From the NCBI GenBank assembly GCA_949128015.1, contig CASBRC010000335.1, positions 1-10,918 of the forward strand: DNA of 10,918 nt, read 5' to 3'. The notes under the pieces were generated by a model, which did not search any database, was not told where the DNA came from, and was given only the letters and a program-made list of their open reading frames with translations. Made by a program: the position numbers and the translations under genes. Below, in pieces: positions 1-6,687 of the stretch. The DNA comes from Synechococcales cyanobacterium PMM_0003. Lineage in GTDB: Bacteria; Cyanobacteriota; Cyanobacteriia; Pseudanabaenales; Pseudanabaenaceae. The number at the start of each line of letters is the position of its first letter. Within the stretch, counting starts at the first letter, position 1.

Positions 1-222
1 CGCACCCGTCGATTGCTCTTGCATAAGGATGAAATCCGCAAGTTGATCGTAGACGTTCAGCAGAAAGGGTTGACTCTAATACCGCTCAAGGTTTATCAAA
101 AAGAAGGTTGGATTAAGGTCGATCTGGCACTGGTACGGCAAAAGAAGCTTCACGATAAGCGCGAAGACATGAAGAAAAAAGATGATAAGCGCGAAATTGA
201 ACGCGCCATGAAAAATAATTAG
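1..222 (+). CDS. smpB: SsrA-binding protein SmpB, C-terminal part (5' end outside window)
   Basis: SmpB binds tmRNA (SsrA) and delivers it to stalled ribosomes for trans-translation. The frame is open from base 1 and gives 73 residues up to a TAG stop. The visible part starts with [12 protein letters not shown], the conserved SmpB stretch. It continues with [10 protein letters not shown] and [19 protein letters not shown], which form the last strands of the OB-like barrel and the start of the basic tail. The tail is Lys/Arg/Asp-rich (residues about 50-73), as expected for the segment that becomes helical in the ribosomal mRNA channel. The N-terminal half of the family (about 80 residues) lies upstream of the window. 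The internal ATG at 28 is not a start. The next gene begins 29 bases after the stop with no terminator between them, so read-through into the cassette is possible. Confidence 0.95.
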   Translation, partial: RTRRLLLHKDEIRKLIVDVQQKGLTLIPLKVYQKEGWIKVDLALVRQKKLHDKREDMKKKDDKREIERAMKNN

Positions 223-238
223 AAACTAATAACTTGTC

Positions 239-243
239 AGAGG
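239..243 (+). promoter_or_regulatory. Ribosome binding site AGAGG deciding the start at 252
   Basis: AGAGG lies 8 bases before the ATG at 252. It supports that ATG over the in-frame TTG at 234, which would lie upstream of this site. Confidence 0.6.
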
Positions 244-251
244 TTAAGATC

Positions 252-1034
252 ATGTCTGCGCTACCTCAGTTTGCCCCCAATCTTAACGAAGAATTTCCAA
301 GGCTAACTCACTCGCCGATCCTAGAAGCCGTGATTTATTGGGAGGCTCATGCAAGCAACATATTAGATCAAGCCTTATTAAAGGAAAATTTAGCCAAGAG
401 TTTGCCTGATTACACCACGATTCAACCTCAGTACGGTATAGAGGTTAAAATAGAGATGCCTGAAGAGATAGCTCAATTCTCACAGAATACACAATGGAAT
501 GGTTTTAGACTTGAGAATACCTCTAAAAATTATGTAGTTCAATTCACTCATACTGGGATTGCTTTTAGCAAAGTTAATTCCTATGAAAGCTGGGAAATTC
601 TTACGGCTGAAGCCTTAAGGATTTGGGATATCTTTGTAGAATTAGCAGATCCCAAAACGATTCACCGATTAGGAGTCCGTTTCATTAACCGAATTCTTTT
701 AAAACAAGACGAGTCAATCTCAACCTATCTTACAAGTGAGCCATATATACTTTCTGGGCTAGAAATCTCCCCAAAATCGTTTTTTTATCAAGACACTTAT
801 CAAGCTAGTGGTTATCCCTATCAAATTAACTTAGTTCGCACTATTCAGCCTAATCAAACTGGAGTAGGAAATGAGCAAGCGTTGATTATAGATATTGATG
901 TCTTTACAAATGAAGTTTCTAGTATTCGGGATAATTTAAACCAACAACTAGCTGAAATGCGTTGGTTTAAGAATAAAATATTCTTCAGTAATATAACTAA
1001 TACCGCCTTAAATAATTTTGGAGTTGAGTCATGA
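252..1034 (+). CDS. TIGR04255 family protein, unknown function
   Basis: About 260 residues, soluble, with no signal peptide or membrane segment. The N-terminal SPILEAVIYWEAH (about residues 21-33) and the central HRLGVRFINRI (about 138-148) match the hallmark pattern of the sporadically distributed TIGR04255 family: a short strand with P-I-x-E-A-V near the start and an R-L-G-x-R-x-I-N-R-I motif in the middle. A C-terminal acidic strand (IDIDVF, about 213-218) and an aromatic-basic helix near the end also fit that family. No biochemical activity is established for it that I know of. The ATG at 252 is chosen for its AGAGG site. The stop overlaps the next start as ATGA (4 bases), so the two are almost certainly translated together. 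The gene is AT-rich and has no GCGATCGC site, unlike most genes here. Family call fairly sure; function unknown. Confidence 0.8.
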   Translation: MSALPQFAPNLNEEFPRLTHSPILEAVIYWEAHASNILDQALLKENLAKSLPDYTTIQPQYGIEVKIEMPEEIAQFSQNTQWNGFRLENTSKNYVVQFTHTGIAFSKVNSYESWEILTAEALRIWDIFVELADPKTIHRLGVRFINRILLKQDESISTYLTSEPYILSGLEISPKSFFYQDTYQASGYPYQINLVRTIQPNQTGVGNEQALIIDIDVFTNEVSSIRDNLNQQLAEMRWFKNKIFFSNITNTALNNFGVES

Positions 1035-1489
1035 TTACAGCAATACGAGGAAATACAGAAACTGCTGGTTATATTGACACAACTACCCAAAAGCAAAAAG
1101 GGTACTTTGACCAGTCTGTGACTTTGGGTAAGCAATCAGCTTATAACGAGCTATATACCTTTTGGCAAGAATGTAAATTCGCAGATTGGGATGGTTATAA
1201 CGCCTTTGCTGTTCAAGAAAAAACTGTAATTAAGACCTACTGGTTTATTGAGGCACTACCATTAGGTTTCCCTTTACCCTCAGTTGGGGCTGAACCAGAT
1301 GGTCATTTAACCCTAGAGTGGTACAGCAGTCCGCGCTGGATACTGTCAGTTAGCATTAGCCCTGAAGGTATGTTGTATTATGCCGCCCTCTTTGGAACTA
1401 GATCTGAGCGGGGATCAGATTATTTTTGGGGAGAAATACCTCAACATATTTTGGAATTGATCAAGGAAGTTAAAGGAATAACGGTTTAA
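1031..1489 (+). CDS. Conserved hypothetical protein, second gene of the cassette
   Basis: A 152-residue protein I cannot name. It starts inside the stop of the TIGR04255 gene (ATGA overlap), so the pair is translationally coupled. Visible blocks are WDGYNA (53-58), then a Pro/Gly-rich stretch around ALPLGFPLPSVGAEPDG (75-91), then LEWY (95-98) and a strand pair ending SPEGMLYYAALFG (110-122). It has no signal peptide or membrane helix. Alternating hydrophobic strands followed by a short C-terminal helix suggest a small alpha/beta domain. From memory, similar proteins with the WDGY and VGAEPDG blocks sit next to TIGR04255 genes in other bacteria, but I cannot check this here. No catalytic motif stands out, and I assign no function. 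Confidence 0.75.
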   Translation: MITAIRGNTETAGYIDTTTQKQKGYFDQSVTLGKQSAYNELYTFWQECKFADWDGYNAFAVQEKTVIKTYWFIEALPLGFPLPSVGAEPDGHLTLEWYSSPRWILSVSISPEGMLYYAALFGTRSERGSDYFWGEIPQHILELIKEVKGITV

Positions 1490-1494
1490 AAAGC

Positions 1495-1893
1495 ATGATC
1501 GATGCTAACCGTGTGCCTGATGTAAGCGATGATGAACTCCTAGCACGATATGTAATGCAAAGTAATCACCTTCGCAGCAATAAAACTGTTAAAGCCGATC
1601 TATTTATGCCACACCCTTATCAGGAATTATCGTTAACCAGATACCTTGATGCAAACATTGAAGAAGTGCTGGCATTAGGTGAGGAAACAGCTAAAGAACT
1701 AAATAAAACTCTTTATGGTAGGGCTGACATTCAGGCGATTAAATGTAAAGTTGGTTCGTTACAGGTAGTTAAAGACCCAACACCAAAAAATCCCAATCAT
1801 GCCAATATTAAAGGTTTTCCTCTTGGGAAACCAGAGCAGAAAGCGATCGCACTGGAACTAGCTGCTGATGCCAAATTTTATCCAATACAATAA
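1495..1893 (+). CDS. Conserved hypothetical protein, third gene of the cassette
   Basis: A 132-residue protein I cannot name, starting 5 bases after the previous stop. No good ribosome binding site is seen close to its ATG (AAGGAA lies about 17 bases away), so coupling to the upstream gene is likely. Blocks that look conserved are MQSNHLR (21-27), MPHPYQELSLTRY (38-50), LYGRADI (73-79) and NHANIKGFPL (101-110), followed by a Lys/Ala-rich helix. The His residues at 25, 40 and 102 each sit in a block that looks conserved. They could be functional, but no known enzyme motif is recognised. The only HIP1 octamer of the cassette (1843-1850) is in its last part. The gene ends 16 bases before the convergent ABC exporter, with no obvious hairpin in between. 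Confidence 0.75.
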   Translation: MIDANRVPDVSDDELLARYVMQSNHLRSNKTVKADLFMPHPYQELSLTRYLDANIEEVLALGEETAKELNKTLYGRADIQAIKCKVGSLQVVKDPTPKNPNHANIKGFPLGKPEQKAIALELAADAKFYPIQ

Positions 1894-1909
1894 TAATAAT
1901 GTGGCACTT

Positions 1910-3703
1910 TTAATGAGTTGCCATCATCTCTAGTTCGTAGAGACTTGCGTATAAACCATGTTTAGCAATTAACTGCTCATGACTACCAGATTCGATCACT
2001 TCGCCTTGCTTAAGTACAAGAATGCGATCGACGTTGCGAATTGTGGATAGGCGGTGGGCGATGATGATCGTGGTGCGATCAATCAGAAGTCGATCTAAGG
2101 CTTGTTGAATCAAAAACTCGGTGCTGACATCAAGACTAGCCGTCGCTTCGTCCAGAATTAAAATTCGTGGATCGCGAATTGCGGCTCTGGCAAAGGCTAG
2201 TAACTGTTTTTGTCCACCAGAGAGATTTGTGCCGCGCTCACGCACTTGCGTAAAGTAGGCTTGGGGTAGATCTTGAATAAAGCGATCGACATTCATTAAC
2301 TCGGCGGCTTCGACCACCTGCTCGATCGCATAATCCTCTCCAAGTGTAATGTTGTCTTTGATGTCACCAGAGAATAAAAAAGCATCTTGTAAAATTACGC
2401 CAACACATCGCCGAAGCTCTGATTGAGTAATATCGCGAATATCGATTCCGTCAATCAAAATCCTGCCTTTTGTGGGTTCGTACAGACGCGATAAAAGGCG
2501 AATAATTGAACTTTTACCCGCACCAGTGGGACCAACGAGAGCAATTTTTTCACCTGCCTTTAAGGTGAAGTTGACATCTTTAAGGACGTAATCATCAGGC
2601 TTATAACCAAACCACACATGGTCGAAGCAAATTTCGCCAGTACCATCAAGGGGTAAAGTTTTGGGATATTCAGGATCGCGAATTTCGATTGGCTCTTGCA
2701 AAATTGCGTTGATGCGTTCAACTGCCGTAAATCCTGCTTGAATCGTGGTAAATTTTTCGGCGAGTTGACGGATTGGATCGAAAAGACGTTGTGAGAACAG
2801 CACAAAAGCGGAAAGTTCGCCAAAGGTGAGATTCTTTTGAATAATTTGTCCGCCGCCTAGCCAAAGTACTCCTGCGATCGCAACTAGCGCGACCCATTCC
2901 AGAGTGGCTGATACGGCGGAATCGTGAAATACAGTACGGTTTACCTCATCAGCATATTGCTTGTTGACTTTGAGATGTTGAGCAGAGTTAAAATTTTCGC
3001 GGCGAAATAATTGAACAATATTTGCGCCAATAATATTTTCTTGCAGGATCGAGTTAAGTTCTGAAAGCCGATCGCGAGCCGTGAAATTTGCTTTGCGATA
3101 TTCGTGCTGAAAATAAATAATTAAGGCGGTAACTGGAATGACCATCGCTAGTAGCAATAGAGCTAAGTCCCAGCGCAGCAAAAACATAAATATAGCGATC
3201 GTACCAATTGCCGCAAGATCGCTAAGTACGCCCACAGCCCCAGTAGCAAAGACATCACCTAAAGCTTCGACATCACTAGTTAATCGTGTAATCAGTTTCC
3301 CAACGGGTGTGCGATCAAAAAAACTAGTTGATAAAGATGTGACATGACGGAACAAATCAGCGCGGATATTGGCTGTGATTTTTTGTCCAACCTCTTGCAC
3401 TAAGTAGCCCTGCCATGCCTGAAACGCAAGGCGAACGGCGATCGTCAATAGGATGACTAAGCAAATCCACCGTAAACCCAACAAATCACCGTTTTTAATT
3501 GGACCATCGATTGCCTGCTGCACCAGAATTGGTTGGACAGCACTAGCGATCGAGAGAGGCCCAAGCAAAATCAGCGATGTGACAAGCTGTTTAGAGTTTT
3601 GCTTGGCATAAGGCAATAAACTCAACATCAATCGCCAGTCATTACTTTTGGGACGATTTGAAGATTGAGATTCAGCAGAGCTAGCTTTGGAGGGGTTGGT
3701 CAC
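1910..3703 (-). CDS. MsbA-like ABC exporter, fused membrane and ATPase domains (lipid or multidrug type)
   Basis: A 597-residue half-transporter that would work as a homodimer in the membrane and use ATP to export a hydrophobic substrate. The N-terminal about 340 residues form the six-helix ABC exporter membrane domain (hydrophobic stretches near 40-60, 78-98, 150-176, 178-197, 265-285). The C-terminal nucleotide-binding domain has Walker A GPTGAGKSS (391-399), Q-loop ILQD (437-440), signature NLSGGQ (493-498), Walker B ILILDEA (514-520), D-loop SLD (523-525) and the switch His in IIAHRLSTI (His550). Length and order are complete for the MdlB/MsbA/Sav1866 class; the substrate cannot be told. 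The start is a GTG that shares one base with the psbI stop (TAGTG), so translation is probably coupled to psbI. No convincing ATG lies nearby: the first internal Met is at residue 26, inside the conserved part. Confidence 0.9.
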   Translation of the reverse strand: MTNPSKASSAESQSSNRPKSNDWRLMLSLLPYAKQNSKQLVTSLILLGPLSIASAVQPILVQQAIDGPIKNGDLLGLRWICLVILLTIAVRLAFQAWQGYLVQEVGQKITANIRADLFRHVTSLSTSFFDRTPVGKLITRLTSDVEALGDVFATGAVGVLSDLAAIGTIAIFMFLLRWDLALLLLAMVIPVTALIIYFQHEYRKANFTARDRLSELNSILQENIIGANIVQLFRRENFNSAQHLKVNKQYADEVNRTVFHDSAVSATLEWVALVAIAGVLWLGGGQIIQKNLTFGELSAFVLFSQRLFDPIRQLAEKFTTIQAGFTAVERINAILQEPIEIRDPEYPKTLPLDGTGEICFDHVWFGYKPDDYVLKDVNFTLKAGEKIALVGPTGAGKSSIIRLLSRLYEPTKGRILIDGIDIRDITQSELRRCVGVILQDAFLFSGDIKDNITLGEDYAIEQVVEAAELMNVDRFIQDLPQAYFTQVRERGTNLSGGQKQLLAFARAAIRDPRILILDEATASLDVSTEFLIQQALDRLLIDRTTIIIAHRLSTIRNVDRILVLKQGEVIESGSHEQLIAKHGLYASLYELEMMATH

Positions 3704-3819
3704 TATTCGAGATCCCTGTTACCGGGGTTGCGTGATGGGTCGCTATTGAGGAAGCCAAATACAAACAAGCTGATGAAAAATATGACAGTGATATAGACCA
3801 CTATTTTTAAAGTGAGCAT
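3703..3819 (-). CDS. psbI: Photosystem II reaction center protein I
   Basis: A 38-residue protein, one of the small single-helix subunits next to D1 in the photosystem II core, in the thylakoid membrane. It starts [14 protein letters not shown], continues through one hydrophobic helix (about residues 5-24), and ends with [18 protein letters not shown]. That ending is the strongly conserved PsbI tail, with S-D-P-x-R-N-P-x-R/N-x-D-L-E. The length of 38 is right for the family. GGAG at 3831-3834 lies 11 bases before the ATG. The stop TAG overlaps the GTG start of the ABC exporter by one base. It is short enough to be missed by automatic gene calling. The promoter should lie in the 150 bases before it, but no clear -35/-10 pair was seen. 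Confidence 0.95.
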   Translation of the reverse strand: MLTLKIVVYITVIFFISLFVFGFLNSDPSRNPGNRDLE

Positions 3820-3830
3820 AAATAAATAAT

Positions 3831-3834
3831 CTCC
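3831..3834 (-). promoter_or_regulatory. Ribosome binding site GGAG of psbI
   Basis: GGAG on the - strand, 11 bases before the psbI ATG. It is the only purine-rich site close to this start. Confidence 0.5.
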
Positions 3835-3969
3835 GTATAAATATCTAATAATTTATCCTATGTTAAATCTTATAGGAAAAGATGGGAATTCCTTATACTT
3901 CCTTGAGATCAACTTTTTACTAATGAGTATAAATACTTAAATACAGAAGAGATTCCCTAGTCTTTATGA

Positions 3970-4638
3970 TTAAAATACTTGTCCTAAAAGCTGCGATCGC
4001 TCAATGTATATAGATACTTGACTTGCGATCGCAAGCAATAATTTTTCATCTAAAGCTGAATATGCAAGGGTAATTTCTTGAACATTTTCCATCGTAATTG
4101 AAATATCTTGAATCTTACGATTTATTAACTGAAAAACGCCGATCGTTCTTTTTTGTGAATCAAACATAGGAACCGCTAAAACCGAACGAGTGCGGTATTC
4201 GATATCATAATCAAAAGTCTTATGATGTTGATATTCGGCATCATTAGGCAAATCATGGGCATCGGATAGATTCAGTATCTCTCCTGTTAGAGCTACATAG
4301 CCAACGATGCTATCTTGATTGAGCGGCACTGCAAAGTTGACTAGCGATCGATTGGGCTGTGAGTCATTTTGAGAGACTTCAAAACAAACTGTATGCACTG
4401 GGGTAGAGCGATCAATTAGATAAATACTACCTGCATCACTTGTAGTCATTTTGCGAGTAGTCACTAATGCTGATTCTAAAAAAGCTCTTAAGTTATCAGT
4501 ACTAGATAGGGATATTGATACAGTCATCAAATCGTCAAGTAAGCATTTGTAATAATCCAATTGCTCGACTAATACCTGATGATTCGAGGGGGAGATATGA
4601 TCAAATGTTTCTGGTTGCCAGCCTAAATCAGGAGTCAT
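3970..4638 (-). CDS. GAF-domain protein, sensor domain without output domain
   Basis: About 222 residues. A short N-terminal helix region (VLVEQLDYYKCLLDDLM) leads into one GAF domain, about residues 45-215. Recognisable GAF blocks are SDAGSIYLID, SIVGYVALTGEILNLSDAH, SVLAVPMFD, IGVFQLINR and LLLAIASQ, close to the GAF type found in front of HD-GYP, cyclase or kinase domains. No output domain follows; the frame stops right after the last GAF helix. No bilin-binding Cys of the phytochrome type is seen, so a small ligand or a purely structural role is more likely. The ATG at 4638 is taken as start. An in-frame TTG at 4650 would add four residues, and neither has a clear ribosome binding site. 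It lies downstream of amt behind a strong terminator, so it probably has its own promoter. Confidence 0.85.
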   Translation of the reverse strand: MTPDLGWQPETFDHISPSNHQVLVEQLDYYKCLLDDLMTVSISLSSTDNLRAFLESALVTTRKMTTSDAGSIYLIDRSTPVHTVCFEVSQNDSQPNRSLVNFAVPLNQDSIVGYVALTGEILNLSDAHDLPNDAEYQHHKTFDYDIEYRTRSVLAVPMFDSQKRTIGVFQLINRKIQDISITMENVQEITLAYSALDEKLLLAIASQVSIYIERSQLLGQVF

Positions 4639-4749
4639 GGATGTCGCCAATATCTTTAATAATGTCCCGCTCAGTACAAATAAAACAAAGTCTTGGGAAT
4701 TAGTCTTAGCCGCACAAGCTATCCGAATAATACTAGCAAAATTAACTCA

Positions 4750-4809
4750 GAAGAAAATTAAAAAGTAGAGGACGGCGCATGCGCCGTCCTCTACTTTTTA
4801 ATTTTCTTC
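4750..4809. terminator. 60-bp perfect palindrome with zero loop, terminator of amt
   Basis: Two 30-base arms (4750-4779 and 4780-4809) are exact reverse complements with no spacer. On the - strand the GC-rich core GTAGAGGACGGCGC is followed after the fold by TTTTTAATTTT, a good intrinsic terminator for amt. The arm nearest the gene contains the last three sense codons of amt (Glu-Glu-Asn) and its TAA stop. The outer arm therefore carries an inverted copy of the gene's end. Confidence 0.9.
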
Positions 4810-6264
4810 ATCATCACCATATTGGAGATCGTCAATTGGATAGACATCTGGCCAAACAGATGCGCCATGCTCGTAAACATCAATCCCGATGCGATCGGCT
4901 TCAGCATTAACTCGCAATAGTCCGAATGCTTTGAGTGTACCAAACATTACAAATGAGAAAGCAACTGCAAACATCGCGATCGCAACTACGCCACCAATTT
5001 GGACTCCAAGTAAGTCAAACCCACCGTCCAAGAATAAGCCTGCTTTTTTATTGATCGTTAGGGCTGGGTGTCCAAATAACCCCACAGCGATTGTCCCCAT
5101 CATGCCGCAAGAGCCATGCACTGCAAACGCACCAACAGGATCATCGATCTCAAACCACTCAATTACGTCTACTACGATCAGTACTAGTACGCCCGCAACT
5201 AGTCCAATCAAAGCTGCTGCCCAAGGCATGACATAAGCACAGCCTGCTGTGATGGCAACTAATCCCGCTAATGAACCATTCAGCCCACAAAATAAGTGCC
5301 ACTGACCGATGCGAAAGTAAATATAGAGCATGGCGGCAAGAGCACCAGTCGATGCGGCTAAAGTTGTATTCACCACAACTAAGCCAACTAGTCCTGGATT
5401 GCTTAACGTTAGTGCCGAGCCTGCATTAAAGCCATACCAACCAAACCACAAAATCATTGTGCCAATTGTGGCATAACCAAGATTATGGGCGGGTGGAATT
5501 TGTCCCCATACGCGATCGGGACGTGGTCCTAATAAATAAGCCCCAACTAGAGCTGTACATCCACCTACGGTATGTACGACCGCACTACCTGCAAAATCAT
5601 GAAAGTTGAGTTTATACAACCAGCCGCCATTGTTCCAAACCCAATGTACGACGATGGGATACATGACCGCACCCATAATAAAGGCATAGATTAGATCGCC
5701 TTTAAATTCTGTTCTTTCCGCCATGGAGCCTGTAGTGATCGTACTGGCTGTTGCCGAAAAAGCAAACTGAAAGAAGAATAGGGTCAATGTGTTGACGGGG
5801 GCGGTGGAGCCTCCTGCACCCATCGCATATTCGATCGCGCCATTACTAATCGTAAAAGCATTATTTAAAAAGAATCCGTCTATCCCCCAAAATCCATTGC
5901 TAGTTGTGCCAAATGCGATCGCAAATCCTGTGACCCACCATGCTAGAAGGGTAACTGCCGCATCAATGAAGTTTTCGGCAAGAGTATTGACAACCCCCGT
6001 CTGTCTGACTAGCCCCGCCTCTAGCATCGCAAATCCACATTGCATAAAGAACACTAAAAACCCCGTGATCAGCACCCAACTCGTATCAACGGATAGTTTT
6101 AACTCACTCGTAGTTTTGGTGAGGGATTCTAATGTGCCTGTCTCGACTGCATGGGCGATTGTGGGCGTAAATGCGGCAAATATCGCTGCCCCGATTGCGA
6201 TCGCCAAAAAACGCACAAGAGGACTCTTTTTTTTGGATATTATTTTTAACAAGATTGTATCCAT
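4798..6264 (-). CDS. amt: Ammonium transporter, Amt family
   Basis: Carries ammonium across the plasma membrane as a trimer; 488 residues from the ATG at 6264. A hydrophobic N-terminus ends in TIAHAVETG and looks like a cleavable signal peptide, as in many cyanobacterial Amt1 proteins. Eleven membrane helices follow. Motifs, numbered from this ATG, are the ammonium-site Asp in DFAGSAVVHTVGG (Asp223), the first pore His (His231), FNAGSAL (279-285) and the second pore His in FAVHGSCGMMG (His383). The C-terminal tail contains DRIGIDVYEHG, the region that in this family contacts the PII protein (GlnB). The in-frame TTG at 6270 would add only two residues. An NtcA-like promoter lies upstream, fitting induction under nitrogen limitation. 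The last codons lie inside a 60-bp palindrome. Confidence 0.95.
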   Translation of the reverse strand: MDTILLKIISKKKSPLVRFLAIAIGAAIFAAFTPTIAHAVETGTLESLTKTTSELKLSVDTSWVLITGFLVFFMQCGFAMLEAGLVRQTGVVNTLAENFIDAAVTLLAWWVTGFAIAFGTTSNGFWGIDGFFLNNAFTISNGAIEYAMGAGGSTAPVNTLTLFFFQFAFSATASTITTGSMAERTEFKGDLIYAFIMGAVMYPIVVHWVWNNGGWLYKLNFHDFAGSAVVHTVGGCTALVGAYLLGPRPDRVWGQIPPAHNLGYATIGTMILWFGWYGFNAGSALTLSNPGLVGLVVVNTTLAASTGALAAMLYIYFRIGQWHLFCGLNGSLAGLVAITAGCAYVMPWAAALIGLVAGVLVLIVVDVIEWFEIDDPVGAFAVHGSCGMMGTIAVGLFGHPALTINKKAGLFLDGGFDLLGVQIGGVVAIAMFAVAFSFVMFGTLKAFGLLRVNAEADRIGIDVYEHGASVWPDVYPIDDLQYGDDEEN

Positions 6265-6303
6265 ACACAACTATTTAGATTTACTTAAACACAGCCTTAG
6301 TTT

Positions 6304-6345
6304 TTTATACGTTTAAGGATGATCTGCAAAAGTGTTTATTAGTAC
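6304..6345 (-). promoter_or_regulatory. NtcA-activated type promoter of amt
   Basis: Read on the - strand: GTA-N8-CAC (6345-6332), a one-base variant of the NtcA box GTA-N8-TAC, then exactly 22 bases, then the -10 box TATAAA (6309-6304). NtcA-activated cyanobacterial promoters have this box replacing the -35 element, about 22 bases before the -10. The start point would be near 6297, giving a leader of about 33 bases. Being upstream of an ammonium transporter adds support. Confidence 0.7.
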
Positions 6346-6350
6346 AACAG

Positions 6351-6454
6351 ATATAGCTGCTGCCACTTGTATCAGGACAAATCAAAACCCAAGAGAGAAA
6401 GGCGGCGCGGAGCGCCGCCTCTCTCTCTTGGGTTTTGACTGGCAACAGCTATAT
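6351..6454. mobile_element. MITE-like palindromic element (104 bp)
   Basis: Outer 14-base terminal inverted repeats (6351-6364 and 6441-6454, 13 of 14 pairs, starting ATATAGCTG) enclose a second inverted repeat. That inner repeat has 27-base arms (6382-6408 and 6412-6438, one mismatch), a GGA loop and a GGCGGCGC core. There is no coding capacity. Terminal repeats plus a large hairpin and small size suggest a non-autonomous element, but no clear target duplication is seen. It sits 5 bases upstream of the NtcA box of amt. Confidence 0.55.
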
Positions 6455-6531
6455 TGTGGATTTAAAGCTGCTGAGAAAGCATAAAATCGGTACAGTCCAG
6501 ATTAAGAACAGTTCATAGCGTTCATAAAACC

Positions 6532-6547
6532 TGTGATCACTGTCACA
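6532..6547. promoter_or_regulatory. CRP-type operator, perfect consensus
   Basis: TGTGA-N6-TCACA, an exact match to the CRP consensus that cyanobacterial SyCRP1-type regulators also recognise. It is centred about 86.5 bases before the predicted + strand start near 6626. Confidence 0.6.
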
Positions 6548-6576
6548 GTAAAAGCATTTAACGATCGCAATTTTGA

Positions 6577-6592
6577 TGTGAGCTTAGTCACT
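6577..6592. promoter_or_regulatory. Second CRP-type operator, 9 of 10 consensus bases
   Basis: TGTGA-N6-TCACT, 45 bases downstream (centre to centre) of the perfect site. With a start predicted from the GATACT box at 6614-6619, its centre falls at -41.5, the classic position for CRP contacting the polymerase at a class II promoter. Confidence 0.5.
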
Positions 6593-6613
6593 ACTAAAAC
6601 AAGAAAAAAGAAA

Positions 6614-6619
6614 GATACT
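6614..6619 (+). promoter_or_regulatory. Candidate -10 box GATACT
   Basis: GATACT resembles TATAAT and lies where a -10 should be relative to the CRP-type site at 6577-6592. No separate -35 box is needed in class II activation. The predicted start is about 6626. Confidence 0.35.
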
Positions 6620-6625
6620 TTATCC

Positions 6626-6681
6626 ACTAGCGACGTATCTACATAAATTTTTCCCGCAAGAATGCCTCCTGCGGGTTTTTT
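6626..6681 (+). ncRNA. Candidate small RNA of about 55-60 nt
   Basis: A predicted transcript starts 7 bases after the -10 box and ends in a hairpin plus T6 run at 6653-6681. It holds no plausible reading frame. It has a roughly 27-base single-stranded 5' part and a terminator whose 11-base loop contains CCTCC, able to pair with Shine-Dalgarno sequences. It does not carry the Yfr1 core ACTCCTCACAC, and I recognise no other known cyanobacterial RNA family. It could also be an attenuated leader of the MBL gene. This is inferred from promoter and terminator signals only. Confidence 0.35.
6653..6681 (+). terminator. Rho-independent terminator upstream of the MBL gene
   Basis: Six-base stem CCCGCA/TGCGGG, 11-base loop, then TTTTTT. 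It works in the + direction, but the only thing to terminate there is a transcript from the preceding gap. Confidence 0.6.
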
Positions 6682-6687
6682 ATGTCA

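Noticed and set aside
854..1135. Open frame on the - strand across the first two cassette genes
   Set aside because: It lies opposite two well-supported genes, is Cys/Ser-rich without domain character, and has no ribosome binding site.
5789..6316. 175-residue open frame on the + strand opposite amt
   Set aside because: It is the antisense reading of a membrane protein gene, with Pro/Ala/Thr-rich sequence and no known domain. It even runs through the amt promoter.
6626..6681. Identity of the small RNA with Yfr1
   Set aside because: The Yfr1 core ACTCCTCACAC is absent, and the gene neighbours differ from those usual for Yfr1.
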